The position numbers and the translations under genes are program-made. 64,000 bases of DNA from Ignatzschineria ureiclastica (GTDB lineage Bacteria; Pseudomonadota; Gammaproteobacteria; Cardiobacteriales; Wohlfahrtiimonadaceae). Positions 48,225 through 58,027 of the stretch are shown here, piece after piece (position 1 is the first letter of the stretch; each line of letters opens with the position of its first letter). Under the pieces are notes generated by a model. It ran no database searches. It worked only from the letters and a program-made list of their open reading frames with translations, and was not told the DNA's origin. The DNA is taken from the NCBI RefSeq assembly GCF_003121845.1, contig NZ_QEWQ01000004.1:124001-188000 (forward strand), given 5' to 3'.

Positions 48225-48982
48225 TCGCTTGTTTAGATGTAAAAGATAAAATCGTTGTTAAAGGCACGAAATTTCGGGAGCACGAAATTATGGGAGATGC
48301 GCTTGCTTTAGCAAAACGTTATTCAGAAGCAGGAACAGATGAGTTAGTGATCTATGATATTACCGCTTCTTCTAAAGGAGAGACTGTTGATCCTGAATGG
48401 ATTCAATCTATTAAAGCGGTGATTGATGTACCGCTTTGTGTAGCCGGTGGTATCGCTTCGATTGAATCGGCGGAGAAGCTTTTTGCAAGTGGTGCAGATA
48501 AAATTTCCCTCAATTCGCCGGCGCTTGCAAATCCTGATTTAGTGGATCAATTAATCGCCCGTTTTGGCGCTGATAAAATTGTGGTAGGTATTGATTCTTA
48601 CTTTGATGATGCGAGAAATGATTATTTTGTATATACCTTAACCGGCGATGAAGCGACAACTCAAGAGACAAAATGGCGCACTTTAGATTGGGTCAAAGCC
48701 CTCAAGGAGAAAGGAGTTAAAGAGATTGTTGTGAATATGATGAACCAAGATGGGGTGCGCGATGGTTATGATATTCCCCAATTACAGAAAATCCGAGCGA
48801 TCTACGATGGCGCTTTAGTCGCTTCCGGGGGCGCTGGAAAACTACCACACTTTTTAGAAGCCTATCAAGAAGCCCAAGTAGATGGTACTTTGAGCGCCTC
48901 AGCTTTCCACAAAGGCATTGTCGATATTGCCGAGCTGAAAGAATATCTTGCCAAAGCAGGATTAGAAGTAGCCGGTTATTAA
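48209..48982 (+). CDS. hisF: Imidazole glycerol phosphate synthase cyclase subunit HisF
   Basis: HisF, 257 residues, forms imidazole glycerol phosphate and AICAR from PRFAR and ammonia. Catalytic D10 (IACLDV) and the second Asp in [12 protein letters not shown] are present, as are phosphate-binding AGGI and ASGGAGK. The N-terminus reads [10 protein letters not shown]; most HisF read MLAKRII, so the residue equivalent to Arg5 of the ammonia-channel gate is deleted. Gate residues equivalent to E46, K99 and E167 remain (TDELV, GADK, VKEIVV). The start is set by AAGGAGG. No hisH is found. Confidence 0.96.
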   Translation: MRAKIIACLDVKDKIVVKGTKFREHEIMGDALALAKRYSEAGTDELVIYDITASSKGETVDPEWIQSIKAVIDVPLCVAGGIASIESAEKLFASGADKISLNSPALANPDLVDQLIARFGADKIVVGIDSYFDDARNDYFVYTLTGDEATTQETKWRTLDWVKALKEKGVKEIVVNMMNQDGVRDGYDIPQLQKIRAIYDGALVASGGAGKLPHFLEAYQEAQVDGTLSASAFHKGIVDIAELKEYLAKAGLEVAGY

Positions 48983-49006
48983 TCGATCAATGAAGTTTCA
49001 TTCACA

Positions 49007-49330
49007 GCAATTAGACCATTGATCGCATCGCCGGGGAGAATGATCGTGCTTTGATAACAATCCCGCGCCGGCAAGAGGGCATCTCAATGCCGAGGAGATG
49101 AAAGACTTCCAACTGCGGGTGCGTGATCTGTCTGGATTGGCAATCGTTATATCCTGCTATGAGTGAAATTTTGATGGTAGTAATTAGACAATTGATCACA
49201 TTGCCGGGGAGAATGATCGTGCTTTGATAACAATCCCGCGCCGGCAAGTGGGCATTTTAATGCCGAGGAGATGAAGTTTCCAACTGCGGGCGCGTGATCT
49301 GTCTGGATTAGCAACCATTCTATCCCGCTG
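49007..49330 (-). repeat. Two tandem copies of a shortened (~173-bp) GC-rich repeat between hisF and hisI
   Basis: Copies start near 49007 and 49180. They share GCATCGCCGGGG(A/C)GAATGATC, AATCCCGCGCCGGCA, ATGCCGAGGAGATGAA and GCGTGATCTGTCTGGAT. The left end matches the repeat flanking lysS, but the middle ~60 bp is missing, so it is a related, shorter subtype. Confidence 0.85.
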
Positions 49331-49401
49331 TGGATGAGCTGTAAGAAGAATTTAATAACGATATAACGAAATAATGATGAGAGATAAAGAGGAAGCATAA
49401 A

Positions 49402-50070
49402 ATGGGCGTGCAATTGAAAAGTAATAATGGATATCAACCTGTAGCTGATCCTACCACAATGATTGAAGCAATGAAGATCGACTGGGATAAAGTGGATCAC
49501 TTATTGCCGGTGATTATTCAGGATTATCAGAGCGCTGAAGTATTGATGCTCGGCTATATGAATGAAGAAGCCTTGGCGCAAACATTCAAAAGTGGCAAAG
49601 TGACTTTTTTCTCTAGAACCAAATCTTGTCTTTGGACAAAAGGGGAGAGCTCGGGGAATTTCTTAATGTTGGTGGATTATGCGATGGATTGTGATCAGGA
49701 TACTTTATTACTGTTGGTCAATCCTGTGGGTGAAACTTGCCATTTAGGAACGGTCAGCTGTTTTGAAGCGGTTTCGCAACAAGCCCTTTGGCCCTTTTTT
49801 GCTCGTTTAGAGCAGTTGATTGAAGAGCGTAAACAAGATGATCCGGAAAGCTCTTATACCGCATCACTTTATGCTTCTGGTACTAAGCGCATTGCGCAAA
49901 AAGTTGGGGAAGAGGGGGTTGAAGTGGCGCTTGCCGGGACGGTGAATGATCGGGAAGAGCTGACCAATGAGATGGCGGATCTACTCTATCACACAACGGT
50001 ACTACTTCGAGATCAATCCATAAGCTGGGCCGATGTGTTACAGGTTTTACAAGCACGTCATCAGCAGTAA
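49402..50070 (+). CDS. hisI: Bifunctional phosphoribosyl-AMP cyclohydrolase/phosphoribosyl-ATP pyrophosphatase
   Basis: A 222-residue HisIE fusion for steps two and three of histidine synthesis. The cyclohydrolase half (about 25-130) has [32 protein letters not shown] and the zinc cysteine in GETCHLG. The pyrophosphatase half (about 135-222) has [13 protein letters not shown] and [12 protein letters not shown]. The first ~20 residues are a non-conserved extension. A 419-bp gap with repeats separates it from hisF, so it may need its own promoter. Ends in a terminator. Confidence 0.95.
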   Translation: MGVQLKSNNGYQPVADPTTMIEAMKIDWDKVDHLLPVIIQDYQSAEVLMLGYMNEEALAQTFKSGKVTFFSRTKSCLWTKGESSGNFLMLVDYAMDCDQDTLLLLVNPVGETCHLGTVSCFEAVSQQALWPFFARLEQLIEERKQDDPESSYTASLYASGTKRIAQKVGEEGVEVALAGTVNDREELTNEMADLLYHTTVLLRDQSISWADVLQVLQARHQQ

Positions 50071-50111
50071 TTTATGTCTATTCTCTTACTATTGATTCAT
50101 TATTTCAGATC

Positions 50112-50138
50112 AAAAGCACTCATTACGAGTGCTTTTTT
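50112..50138 (+). terminator. Terminator after hisI
   Basis: Stem AAAAGCACTC / GAGTGCTTTT with a 4-nt loop and a T-run; 42 bp after the stop. Confidence 0.9.
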
Positions 50139-50378
50139 GTGTGACTAGCATTTAACACTTTTGGCCGTTGAAAGCGACAATCTGTCAGGCAATGATCGTA
50201 AGCGTGGTTCAAACTCAGCATTACTGAAATGCCGTACATTTTTTTAAAAATTCCATATTCACTGCTCCAAACTCTTTTTTTAACTAGATCTACTTTATTT
50301 GTATTTATTTGCAAATAATCCTTTATGATAAGCCCTATTGAATAATCGTGATTGAAGATTAAAAATTTGAGACTAGAG

Positions 50379-50816
50379 ATGATAAAACAGGCAATAGGTT
50401 ATCTTATTTTATTGGCAATTCTCTTCATATTGTGGGGGTCAGCCTTTATATTAGGACAAAAAGGGGAGATCGGAGGCTTTTGGGTAGCCTTTGGATTGGG
50501 CTCGATATTTGCTCTTATTCTGCTTTCTCTAATTGTCTATCAGCTATTACAGCGCCGTAAAAAGTCCATTGTACTGAGAGATTATGCGTTAATTGAAAGT
50601 CAACTACTGAAAGTGGAAGATCAAGATGGCCGTTACTTTTATGTGCATACTGTTTGGCTAGATCCTGAAACAGAGGTGAAATACTATTTTAAAAGCGATT
50701 ATGTGGAATATGATCCTACGGAATTTCTGCTTAAAAGAACAATTCCGGTGAAAATTAGCCGGCGCAATTATAAACTCTATCTTGTTGATCTCTCATTTTT
50801 ACCCAAGTTGGCATAG
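50379..50816 (+). CDS. Two-TM membrane protein, first of a paralogous pair
   Basis: A 145-residue protein from the ATG at 50379 (a TTG nine codons earlier is possible). Two membrane helices occupy about residues 7-28 and 34-57, followed by a basic RRKK stop-transfer and a soluble domain of about 85 residues rich in beta strands (YFYVHTVWLDPETEVKYYFKSD). The layout, and the ending RTIPVKISRRNYKLYLVDL, recall DUF3592-type proteins. The next gene has the same design. Function unknown. Confidence 0.65.
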   Translation: MIKQAIGYLILLAILFILWGSAFILGQKGEIGGFWVAFGLGSIFALILLSLIVYQLLQRRKKSIVLRDYALIESQLLKVEDQDGRYFYVHTVWLDPETEVKYYFKSDYVEYDPTEFLLKRTIPVKISRRNYKLYLVDLSFLPKLA

Positions 50817-50874
50817 CGCTAATAAGGATTGAAATACCGCTATTGCGTGCTAGTCGTTAAATAGGAACTGAATA

Positions 50875-51351
50875 ATGCCGAAACAAGCGTGGTTTACCTT
50901 AATTTTCTTTGCAGTGATATTCGCAATTTTTGGATTGCCACTCACGATTTTTGGCATTCGAGATCAAGAGTTCTATCTGACTTTAATAGGCTTAGGTATA
51001 CTCGCGATACCGGCTTTAATGATCGGGATTCCTCTACGTCAATATCTAATTAAAAAACGGGTAAAAGCGAGAGGAACGCTTATTAAAGCGCGATTTTTAA
51101 AGGTGAGAATGGCGGAATATTCGATCAATAATTATCGCCCTTATATTATCTTGAGCCAATGGTATGATCCGGTGGCCAATCTCGTATATCGCTTTAAAAG
51201 TGGCGCTGTTCCATTTGACCCAAGTTCTTATATTCCCAAAGGGGATTCTATTCCTGTATGGATTGATCCTCAAAATCCAAAACATTATGCGGTCGATTTA
51301 GATCAAATTCCTCGGTTAGCAAGCCGTTTAGCGAGAAAAGATCATCGTTAA
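50875..51351 (+). CDS. Two-TM membrane protein, second of a paralogous pair
   Basis: 158 residues with two N-terminal helices (about 7-27 and 32-53), a basic linker (KKRVKARG) and a soluble domain: QWYDPVANLVYRFKSG, then IPVWIDPQNPKHYAVDLD. This aligns in order with the preceding gene (VWLDPETEVKYYFKSD and IPVKISRRNYKLYLVDL), so they are tandem diverged paralogues 58 bp apart. Probably co-transcribed. Function unknown. Confidence 0.7.
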   Translation: MPKQAWFTLIFFAVIFAIFGLPLTIFGIRDQEFYLTLIGLGILAIPALMIGIPLRQYLIKKRVKARGTLIKARFLKVRMAEYSINNYRPYIILSQWYDPVANLVYRFKSGAVPFDPSSYIPKGDSIPVWIDPQNPKHYAVDLDQIPRLASRLARKDHR

Positions 51352-51556
51352 AGTAATTGATTAGAGTGGGTACTCTATTTTCTACAATATTGTCCTACCT
51401 CTATATTCTGGCTGTTTATTACAATTTACATCAAATTTGATCTCACCTATAATCGCTAACAATTCCAAGTTGTTGCAACTCGGCGTATTTTCATTGAATG
51501 TTGCACAAATTTTATTTGTAAAAATAGGTGGTTACCTATTGATTCATAGAGGGCAA

Positions 51557-52378
51557 ATGATGCATATTACCGCAGAGATTCAAGAAGCTGTCACATTTAT
51601 TCAAAGCAAATGTGATCAAAAACCCACAATCGGCATTATTTTAGGCTCAGGTTTAGGCCCTTTTGCTGATACATTAGAGAACGCAATACGTATCTCTTAT
51701 AACGAGATTCCGCATTTTGCAAGATCAGAAGCGGTAGGGCACGCAAATGAATTAGTGATTGGTGAGATTGCCGGTAAAGTAGTGGTCGCGATGAAAGGAC
51801 GGTTTCACTATTATGAGGGGTATTCCTTAGATCAAGTGACATTTCCTGTGCGCGTGATGAAGATGCTCGGCATTGAAAAATTGATTATTACCAATGCTTG
51901 TGGGGCTGTAAATACTAACTTTAAGCCTGGTGATTTAATGCTCATTACCGATCATATTAATTTAACCGGTAATAATCCATTAATGGGGCCAAATAATGCT
52001 GAACTAGGTGTCCGCTTTTTAGATGTTAGCGAAGTGTATAGTAAAAAACTGCGGGGCATTGTGGCCGGCGTTGCCGAGAAGATGGGTATTACATTACAAA
52101 ATGGCGTTTACGCTTGGTGGTCAGGTCCGACTTATGAAACGCCGGCAGAAGTGCGGATGATTCGCACATTAGGGGCGGATGCTGTGGGGATGTCAACGGT
52201 GCCGGAGGCGATTATTGCCCGCCATTCAGGCATTGAGACGATCGGAATCTCTTGTTTAACCAATATGGCGTGTGGCATTTTAGATCAACCGTTAGGTCAC
52301 GAAGAGGTGATCGAAACGGCTGAGCGAGTTAAAGGTACATTCTTAAAATTAGTTACAGAATCCATTGCCCAATTCTAA
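51557..52378 (+). CDS. Purine nucleoside phosphorylase (trimeric PunA/XapA type)
   Basis: About 273 residues from the ATG at 51557 (or 51560) just after AGAGGG; the frame extends to 51437 without homology. It cleaves inosine and guanosine with phosphate. Motifs: IGIILGSGLGPF, GRFHYYEGYS, TNACGAVNTNFKPGDLM and GPTYETPAEVRM, with VGMSTVPEAI in the active site. nupG follows 21 bp downstream, giving a nucleoside uptake-phosphorolysis pair. Confidence 0.92.
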   Translation: MMHITAEIQEAVTFIQSKCDQKPTIGIILGSGLGPFADTLENAIRISYNEIPHFARSEAVGHANELVIGEIAGKVVVAMKGRFHYYEGYSLDQVTFPVRVMKMLGIEKLIITNACGAVNTNFKPGDLMLITDHINLTGNNPLMGPNNAELGVRFLDVSEVYSKKLRGIVAGVAEKMGITLQNGVYAWWSGPTYETPAEVRMIRTLGADAVGMSTVPEAIIARHSGIETIGISCLTNMACGILDQPLGHEEVIETAERVKGTFLKLVTESIAQF

Positions 52379-52399
52379 TCATCTAAAGGAATAGAGAAA

Positions 52400-53653
52400 A
52401 TGAATTTAATGAGTATTCAAAATCGCCTGCGGGTGATGCTCTTTTTGCAATATTTTATCTGGGGATGTTGGCTGACTACTTTGGGAAGCTATCTTATCAA
52501 TACGCTCGATATGAATGGCGCACAAGTGGGGGATATCTTCAGTTCAAAAGGATTGGCTTCCCTCATTATGCCGGTCATTGTTGGGATTATTGCTGATAAA
52601 TATCTCTCATCAAAATATGTCTATATGCTTTGTCATTTAGTCAGTGCCGGCGCGCTCTTTTATGCATCCATTGTGACCGATTTTAATCCACTCTATTGGA
52701 TGATGTTTATCAGCTTATTTGCTTATATGCCAACGTTGTCGCTCTCTAATGCGATCAGTTATTACTGTCTTTCACAGCATAATCTCGATGCGGCGGTGAC
52801 ATTCCCAAAACTTCGGATCTTTGGGACAATTGGTTTTATTGTGGCAATGTGGATGATCAGCCTTTCAGGCTTTGAAGTGAGTCATTGGCAATTAACGATT
52901 GCCGGCATTGCTTCCGTAATCTTAGTTGTTTATTCATTGACCTTACCCTACATTCCTAAGGCAAAGCAGAAAACGAATCGCTCTTTAAGTGCAATATTGG
53001 GCTTAGATGCATTTGTGCTCTTTAAAAAACCAATTATGGCGGTCTTTTTCCTTTTTGCGATGCTATTAGGGGCAGTGCTACAAATTACCAATATCTTCGG
53101 TAATCCATTCTTACGGGACTTTGCCCACTATCCTGAATTTGCCGATAGCTTTGTGGTGCAATATCCGTCGATCTTACTCTCAATTTCTCAGATTGCTGAA
53201 GTGGTCTTTATCTTAGCGATTCCTTTTGCACTGAAACGCTTTGGGATTAAAAATGTAATGCTGATCAGTATGTTCGCTTGGGTATTACGCTTTGGACTCT
53301 TTGCTTATGGTGATCCGTCTCCGATTGGCTTCTGGTTCCTACTTCTTTCGATGATTGTCTATGGTTGTGCTTTTGATTTCTTCAATATCTCAGGTTCAAT
53401 CTTTATTGAAAAAGAGGTGAATGCCGATATTCGAGCAAGTGCGCAAGGGCTCTTTATGATGATGGTTAATGGGGTTGGCTCATATTTAGGCTCAAAACTG
53501 AGTGGCTATGTAGTCGATTATTACACTATCGATGGGCTACGGGATTGGCACTCAATCTGGCTCGTCTTCGCCGGCTATGCGCTGATTCTTGCGGTTGTAT
53601 TCTATTTCACCTTTAATTATAAGCAAGATAGAAGTGCAGATGTGACTGCGTAG
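52400..53653 (+). CDS. nupG: Nucleoside:H+ symporter, NupG family
   Basis: A 417-residue transporter of the NHS family with 12 helices, resembling NupG/XapB: LRVMLFLQYFIWGCWLTTLGSYL at the N-terminus, PTLSLSNAISY and FPKLRIFGTIGFIVA in the first half. It imports nucleosides for the phosphorylase encoded 21 bp upstream. AAAGGAATAGAG precedes the ATG. NupG versus XapB specificity cannot be decided. Confidence 0.9.
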   Translation: MNLMSIQNRLRVMLFLQYFIWGCWLTTLGSYLINTLDMNGAQVGDIFSSKGLASLIMPVIVGIIADKYLSSKYVYMLCHLVSAGALFYASIVTDFNPLYWMMFISLFAYMPTLSLSNAISYYCLSQHNLDAAVTFPKLRIFGTIGFIVAMWMISLSGFEVSHWQLTIAGIASVILVVYSLTLPYIPKAKQKTNRSLSAILGLDAFVLFKKPIMAVFFLFAMLLGAVLQITNIFGNPFLRDFAHYPEFADSFVVQYPSILLSISQIAEVVFILAIPFALKRFGIKNVMLISMFAWVLRFGLFAYGDPSPIGFWFLLLSMIVYGCAFDFFNISGSIFIEKEVNADIRASAQGLFMMMVNGVGSYLGSKLSGYVVDYYTIDGLRDWHSIWLVFAGYALILAVVFYFTFNYKQDRSADVTA

Positions 53654-53692
53654 AGTCGTTGCAATGTAGGCTTAACAATCTGTCGTGCGATT

Positions 53693-53725
53693 AACCGTCA
53701 TCTTGCAGAGGATGGCGGTTATTTT
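53693..53725 (+). terminator. Terminator after nupG
   Basis: Stem AACCGTCATC / GATGGCGGTT with an 8-nt loop, followed by ATTTTAT. Confidence 0.7.
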
Positions 53726-53898
53726 ATAGTCAGATCGGTTCAAAATAAATTGATTCAAATGCCGGCGCATCGACTGTGAAAAACAAGGAAGCTGTTCTAT
53801 CCGGCATCTTGCAAGTGTTGTTTAGTGCGGTTTTATGTTCTTTTAAAATCCCGCAGTAGCGGTTTAAAAACCATTTTTCTTAAACCAAATTTACTATA
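53725..53898 (-). mobile_element. MITE-like element, copy d (174 bp, long form, reversed)
   Basis: Reverse-oriented copy: TATAGTCAGATCGGTTCAAAA at the left, AAACCAAATTTACTATA at the right. It includes the ~40-bp extra segment seen in the other long copies. Confidence 0.85.
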
Positions 53899-54081
53899 TA
53901 TGACTGAAGAGCGAAGTCACTGCATAGATCGATATAGATCAAAGTTGGTTATTATATCGCTCTCTTTTAGGGAATATATTTATCATTATTTTTAATTATT
54001 CGATATCATTAACGGCTTATCATTTTCAATGAAAGTTCTAAAATGACCATTAATGAATAATTAAAAAGGATTTTATCAAAA

Positions 54082-55056
54082 ATGAAAGACAAGTTTATAG
54101 GGGGCTTACTCGTCTTTATTGGCGCAGCGAGCTTTGGGATTCTCTCTTCCATTGTAAAGACAGCTTATGATGCCGGTTATACCTTAGGGCAGATTACATC
54201 GGTACAGAGTTTTTTGGGGATGGCGATTTTATGGATTCTCTATCTCATTACCAAAGTTATTATGAGCACTGTTCATCATAACGTGTATCACAATGATAAA
54301 GGGGCACATAATAAGGCAGAGCGTTCAAAACGTGATCATTATCTAACAGTCATTGCTTCAGGGATCTTCCCGGGATTGGTGGGGATTCTCTACTATCAGA
54401 GCGTGCAATTAATTCCGGCCTCCATTGCGATTATTTTATTAATGCAATATCTCTGGATCAGTGTATTGATTGACTTTATTTTCTTTAAACATCGCCCGAG
54501 CTTGATTCAAGTTGTGGCGGTGATTCTCATTATTGCCGGTAGTATTGTGGCAGCGGGTGTATTGAATGAATCGATCTCTTTTAATCTTAAAGGCTATCTC
54601 TATGGGCTAGCGGCAGCGCTCTCATACTGCTTCTTTATTATTACGAGTAATCGGGTAGGGTTATCACTTCCTACTTTAGAAAAAAGTGCATTGATGATTA
54701 CCGGTGCCTTTATTGTTACGGCATTGATTTTCTTGCCGAGTTTCATTCAATATTTTGATCTACAGAACCCTAGTTTTACGAAGTACTTTAATGTTCTACA
54801 AGAGCCACTCTATCGCTATGGCTTGATTCTTGCGCTATTGGGGACAGTGATTCCGCCTTTTCTCTTTGCAGTGGGCATTCCGAAAGTGGGGATCTCTATT
54901 AGTGCGATTTTATCCGCTGTGGAATTACCGGTAGCAATGCTCTCCTCGTATTTCTATCTCAAAGAAGAGATTAGCTTCCTGCAATGGATGGGCGTTCTGG
55001 TGATTCTCTTTGCCATTGTGTTAGCAAATTTAAGATGGCGGAAAAAGGCGATCTAG
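54082..55056 (+). CDS. EamA-family DMT transporter
   Basis: 324 residues with ten membrane helices in two EamA repeats (about 5-165 and 175-320), divided by GYLYGLAAALSYCFFI. A hydrophilic His/Lys loop of about 25 residues between the second and third helices (YHNDKGAHNKAERSKRD) is unusual. EamA members export amino acids or other metabolites; the substrate is unknown. AAAAAGGA precedes the start. Flanked on both sides by MITE copies. Confidence 0.85.
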   Translation: MKDKFIGGLLVFIGAASFGILSSIVKTAYDAGYTLGQITSVQSFLGMAILWILYLITKVIMSTVHHNVYHNDKGAHNKAERSKRDHYLTVIASGIFPGLVGILYYQSVQLIPASIAIILLMQYLWISVLIDFIFFKHRPSLIQVVAVILIIAGSIVAAGVLNESISFNLKGYLYGLAAALSYCFFIITSNRVGLSLPTLEKSALMITGAFIVTALIFLPSFIQYFDLQNPSFTKYFNVLQEPLYRYGLILALLGTVIPPFLFAVGIPKVGISISAILSAVELPVAMLSSYFYLKEEISFLQWMGVLVILFAIVLANLRWRKKAI

Positions 55057-55072
55057 TCAGTTTTGATTGATG

Positions 55073-55246
55073 TATAGTAAATTTGGTTTAAGAAAAATGC
55101 TTTGTAAACAGCTATTGTGAGGTTTTAAAAGAACATAAAACCTGACTCACCAACACTTGCAAGATGCCGGATAGAACAGCTTTCTTATTTCTTACACCCG
55201 ATGCGCCGGCATATTGATAAGCTTCTTTTAAACCGATATTACGATA
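55073..55246 (+). mobile_element. MITE-like element, copy e (174 bp, long form)
   Basis: Begins TATAGTAAATTTGGTTTAAG and ends AAACCGATATTACGATA, with the standard core and the extra segment GTTTTAAAAGAACATAAAAC. Confidence 0.85.
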
Positions 55247-55357
55247 TAAAGAGCGATCAGATTACGATCAGCAACGTATCAAAACAAAAGTCAAAACAAA
55301 TCAAAACAAAAATTGAAACAAAATATTGAAGACAAAATTTGAAAAATAAAATAGCAG

Positions 55358-55388
55358 AAACCCGATAGATGAATGTCTATCGGGTTTA
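55358..55388. terminator. Terminator-like hairpin between EamA and deoB
   Basis: AAACCCGATAGA / TCTATCGGGTTT stem followed by ATT; on the other strand it is also followed by T-rich DNA. It may serve the convergent genes. Confidence 0.7.
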
Positions 55389-55399
55389 TTATGAACTCT

Positions 55400-55448
55400 T
55401 TATAGAAACCCCTATAGAAAGCCTTTATAGAAAGCTTCCATAGAAGTC
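55400..55448. repeat. Short imperfect repeats beyond deoB
   Basis: Four imperfect copies of TATAGAAA with a C/T-rich tail, about 13-15 bp each. Confidence 0.5.
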
Positions 55449-55482
55449 TTGTAACACAATCGAATGATCAATTAATGACTGA

Positions 55483-56709
55483 TTATAGCATTGGCTCGCC
55501 ATACTCACCGGGGGTCAGTGAGAAGTATTGGGCAATAGTTTGACCGATATCGGCAAAGGTTTTGCGATGGCCTAAAGAGCCTGGTTTCACTGTTGGTCCA
55601 TAGAGCAATACCGGGATATGTTCCCGAGTATGATCAGTGCCCTCCCACGTTGGATCACAACCGTGATCCGCTGTAATAATAAGGATATCATCACCTGTGA
55701 CGAGTTCCATTAATTCAGGTAGACGGCGATCAAAGAGCTCGAGAGCCTCACCGTAACCGATCACATCTCGGCGATGACCGTACGCAGAATCAAAATCGAC
55801 AAAATTAGTAAAGACAATCGTCTGATCACCGGCCTTTTTCATCTCGGCAATGGTGGCATCAAATAATTCATTAATGCCGGTCGCTTTCACTTTTTGAGTG
55901 ATGCCTACGTGGGCATAAATATCGGCAATTTTACCGATCGACACCACTTCACCTTGTTTCTCTTCTACGAGCTTTTGTAATACGGTGGGCGCTGGCGGTT
56001 CCACTGCAAGGTCGTGGCGATTGCCGGTGCGGGTAAAGTTACTCGCATCTGTTCCGATAAATGGGCGGGCAATGACTCGACCAATGTTGTAATCCCCTTT
56101 ATTAAGCTCATCTCGAGCGATTTCACACAATTCATAGAGGCGATCTAAACCAAAAGTCTCTTCGTGGCAAGCGATTTGGAAAACAGAATCGGCAGAAGTA
56201 TAGAAAATCGGTTTGCCTGTTTTCATATGCTCTTCGCCGAGTTCTTCTAGAATCGCAGTTCCTGAAGCGTGGCAATTGCCAAGATAACCGGGAAGATTCG
56301 CACGTTCTACTAATTTATCTAATAGTGCTTGCGGAAAGGTATTCTCAAGATCGCTAAAATAGCCCCAATCAAAGAGAACCGGCACGCCGGCAATTTCCCA
56401 ATGACCTGACGGGGTATCTTTACCGGATGAGAGCTCGCTGGCATAAGCATAAGCACCAATAATCGGTGTATTCTTATCTAATCCCGCCGGAAATTCACCA
56501 CACGATTCTTCGGTTGCTTTGCCTAATCCTAGGCTACATAAGTTAGGGATATTTAGAGGGCCTTTGCGCGTCTCATTATCCGCTTTCCCTTCGGCAAATG
56601 CTTTGGCAATATGACCTAAAGTATTCGCGCCCTCATCACCAAATTTATGCGCATCGTGAGCGGCACCAATCCCAAGGGAATCCAGCACCATAATATAAAT
56701 TCGTTTCAT
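55483..56709 (-). CDS. deoB: Phosphopentomutase
   Basis: DeoB, 408 residues, interconverts (deoxy)ribose 1- and 5-phosphates. Alkaline-phosphatase superfamily metal motifs: [27 protein letters not shown] at the N-terminus (catalytic Thr in EGANTLG) and [20 protein letters not shown] at the C-terminus. The family region [16 protein letters not shown] is intact. Downstream of deoC with 32 bp between, forming a deoCB unit that works with the phosphorylase and NupG encoded about 3 kb away. Confidence 0.97.
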   Translation of the reverse strand: MKRIYIMVLDSLGIGAAHDAHKFGDEGANTLGHIAKAFAEGKADNETRKGPLNIPNLCSLGLGKATEESCGEFPAGLDKNTPIIGAYAYASELSSGKDTPSGHWEIAGVPVLFDWGYFSDLENTFPQALLDKLVERANLPGYLGNCHASGTAILEELGEEHMKTGKPIFYTSADSVFQIACHEETFGLDRLYELCEIARDELNKGDYNIGRVIARPFIGTDASNFTRTGNRHDLAVEPPAPTVLQKLVEEKQGEVVSIGKIADIYAHVGITQKVKATGINELFDATIAEMKKAGDQTIVFTNFVDFDSAYGHRRDVIGYGEALELFDRRLPELMELVTGDDILIITADHGCDPTWEGTDHTREHIPVLLYGPTVKPGSLGHRKTFADIGQTIAQYFSLTPGEYGEPML

Positions 56710-56741
56710 TATTAAAACTCCTATAAAATCGGCTGAAGCAA

Positions 56742-57524
56742 TTAATAAACAGAGCTATCTGCAGTTACGCTTTCGCCATTTAATGTGGCTAATAAATTGC
56801 CAAGCAGACTAGAAGCACCAAAGCGGAAATGACGGGCATCAAGCCATTGATCCCCCATAATTGAGCGCGCTAGAGTGAGGTATTCAGAAGCCTCTTCCGC
56901 AGTACGAACACCGCCTGCTGGTTTAAAACCAACACGATCCCCCACATTCAGATCACGAATCACTTCAAGCATTAATTTTGCACTCTCGAGTGTTGCATTA
57001 ACCGGGACTTTTCCGGTTGAGGTTTTGATAAAATCAGCACCGGCTTTGATCGCAATTTCAGAGGCTTTACGAATTAACGCAGGTTCTTTCAATTCGCCTG
57101 TTTCGATAATCACTTTTAATAGTGCCCCTTTTTGTGCGCAAGCCTCCTTACAGGCTTTCACCATTTCAAATCCAATGGTTTCATTGCCGGCCATAAGCGC
57201 TCTATAAGGGAAGACGACATCCACTTCATCTGCGCCATAAGCGAGCGCAGCATTGGTTTCAGCAAGCGCAATTTCAAGATCATCATTACCGTGAGGGAAG
57301 TTGGTGACCGTAGCAATGCGAATTTCCGGGGTTCCTTGCGCTCGTAAGGTTTTACGTGCAAGCGGAATAAAGCGAGGATAGATACAGATCGCTGCGGTAT
57401 TGCCGGCAGGGCTTTGTGCTTGTTGGCAGAGTGCGATGATTTTCTCATCGGTATCATCTTGATTAAGTGTGGTTAAATCCATTAATGAGAGCGCTAAACG
57501 AGCATCATCCGTTACATTAGTCAT
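56742..57524 (-). CDS. deoC: Deoxyribose-phosphate aldolase
   Basis: DeoC, 260 residues from the ATG at 57524, six bases after GGAG and aligned with the E. coli start. It splits deoxyribose 5-phosphate to acetaldehyde and glyceraldehyde 3-phosphate. The Schiff-base lysine is in FIKTSTGK and the second active-site lysine in [27 protein letters not shown] is typical. First gene of deoCB. Confidence 0.97.
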   Translation of the reverse strand: MTNVTDDARLALSLMDLTTLNQDDTDEKIIALCQQAQSPAGNTAAICIYPRFIPLARKTLRAQGTPEIRIATVTNFPHGNDDLEIALAETNAALAYGADEVDVVFPYRALMAGNETIGFEMVKACKEACAQKGALLKVIIETGELKEPALIRKASEIAIKAGADFIKTSTGKVPVNATLESAKLMLEVIRDLNVGDRVGFKPAGGVRTAEEASEYLTLARSIMGDQWLDARHFRFGASSLLGNLLATLNGESVTADSSVY

Positions 57525-57709
57525 ATTCATCTCCAAATGCTAAAGCTCAAGAATAGGGCATAATTTCTAGAAGATCGTAAAATAACCTAAAGAATGTCTA
57601 TGCTTCTTGAACTATTTAATAATATTTTTACTTAATGGTAATGCTACCGAAATAATGGCCTAAAGTCATCGGTTATGGTCAAAAAACAGTGTTTTTGCGA
57701 AGTAATAAA

Positions 57710-57765
57710 AATCCCGCACTCAAATAAGATGAAAGATTAATCATCTATACTCAATCCGCGGGATT
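57710..57765 (-). terminator. Terminator after sseA
   Basis: AATCCCGC / GCGGGATT with an inner AGATGA/TCATCT pair; on the minus strand it ends in TTTTTA. It lies beyond the MITE that follows sseA. Confidence 0.6.
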
Positions 57766-57797
57766 ATTTTATATCTATTATTTTATATCTACTCTTG

Positions 57798-57969
57798 TAG
57801 AGTAAATTTGGTTTACAAAATGCTTTTTAAGCAGCGCGTATGAGATTTTAAAAGAATATAACACCTTACTCAATAACACTTGCAAGATGCCGGATAGAAT
57901 GGCTACCTCTCTTTTTACAACCGATGCGCCGGCATTTTAATAAGCTTATTTTGAACCGACCTTACTATA
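57798..57969 (+). mobile_element. MITE-like element, copy f (172 bp, long form)
   Basis: Ends TAGAGTAAATTTGGTTTA and TTTTGAACCGACCTTACTATA. Located between deoC and sseA. Confidence 0.85.
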
Positions 57970-58027
57970 TGTCTACTATTGAATGATCGATCAACCATTT
58001 TAGACATTTACTACTCTTTAAGATTGC

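Noticed and set aside
55272-55350. AAAC-rich tract as a structured repeat or leader
   Set aside because: It is irregular low-complexity sequence without a fixed unit.
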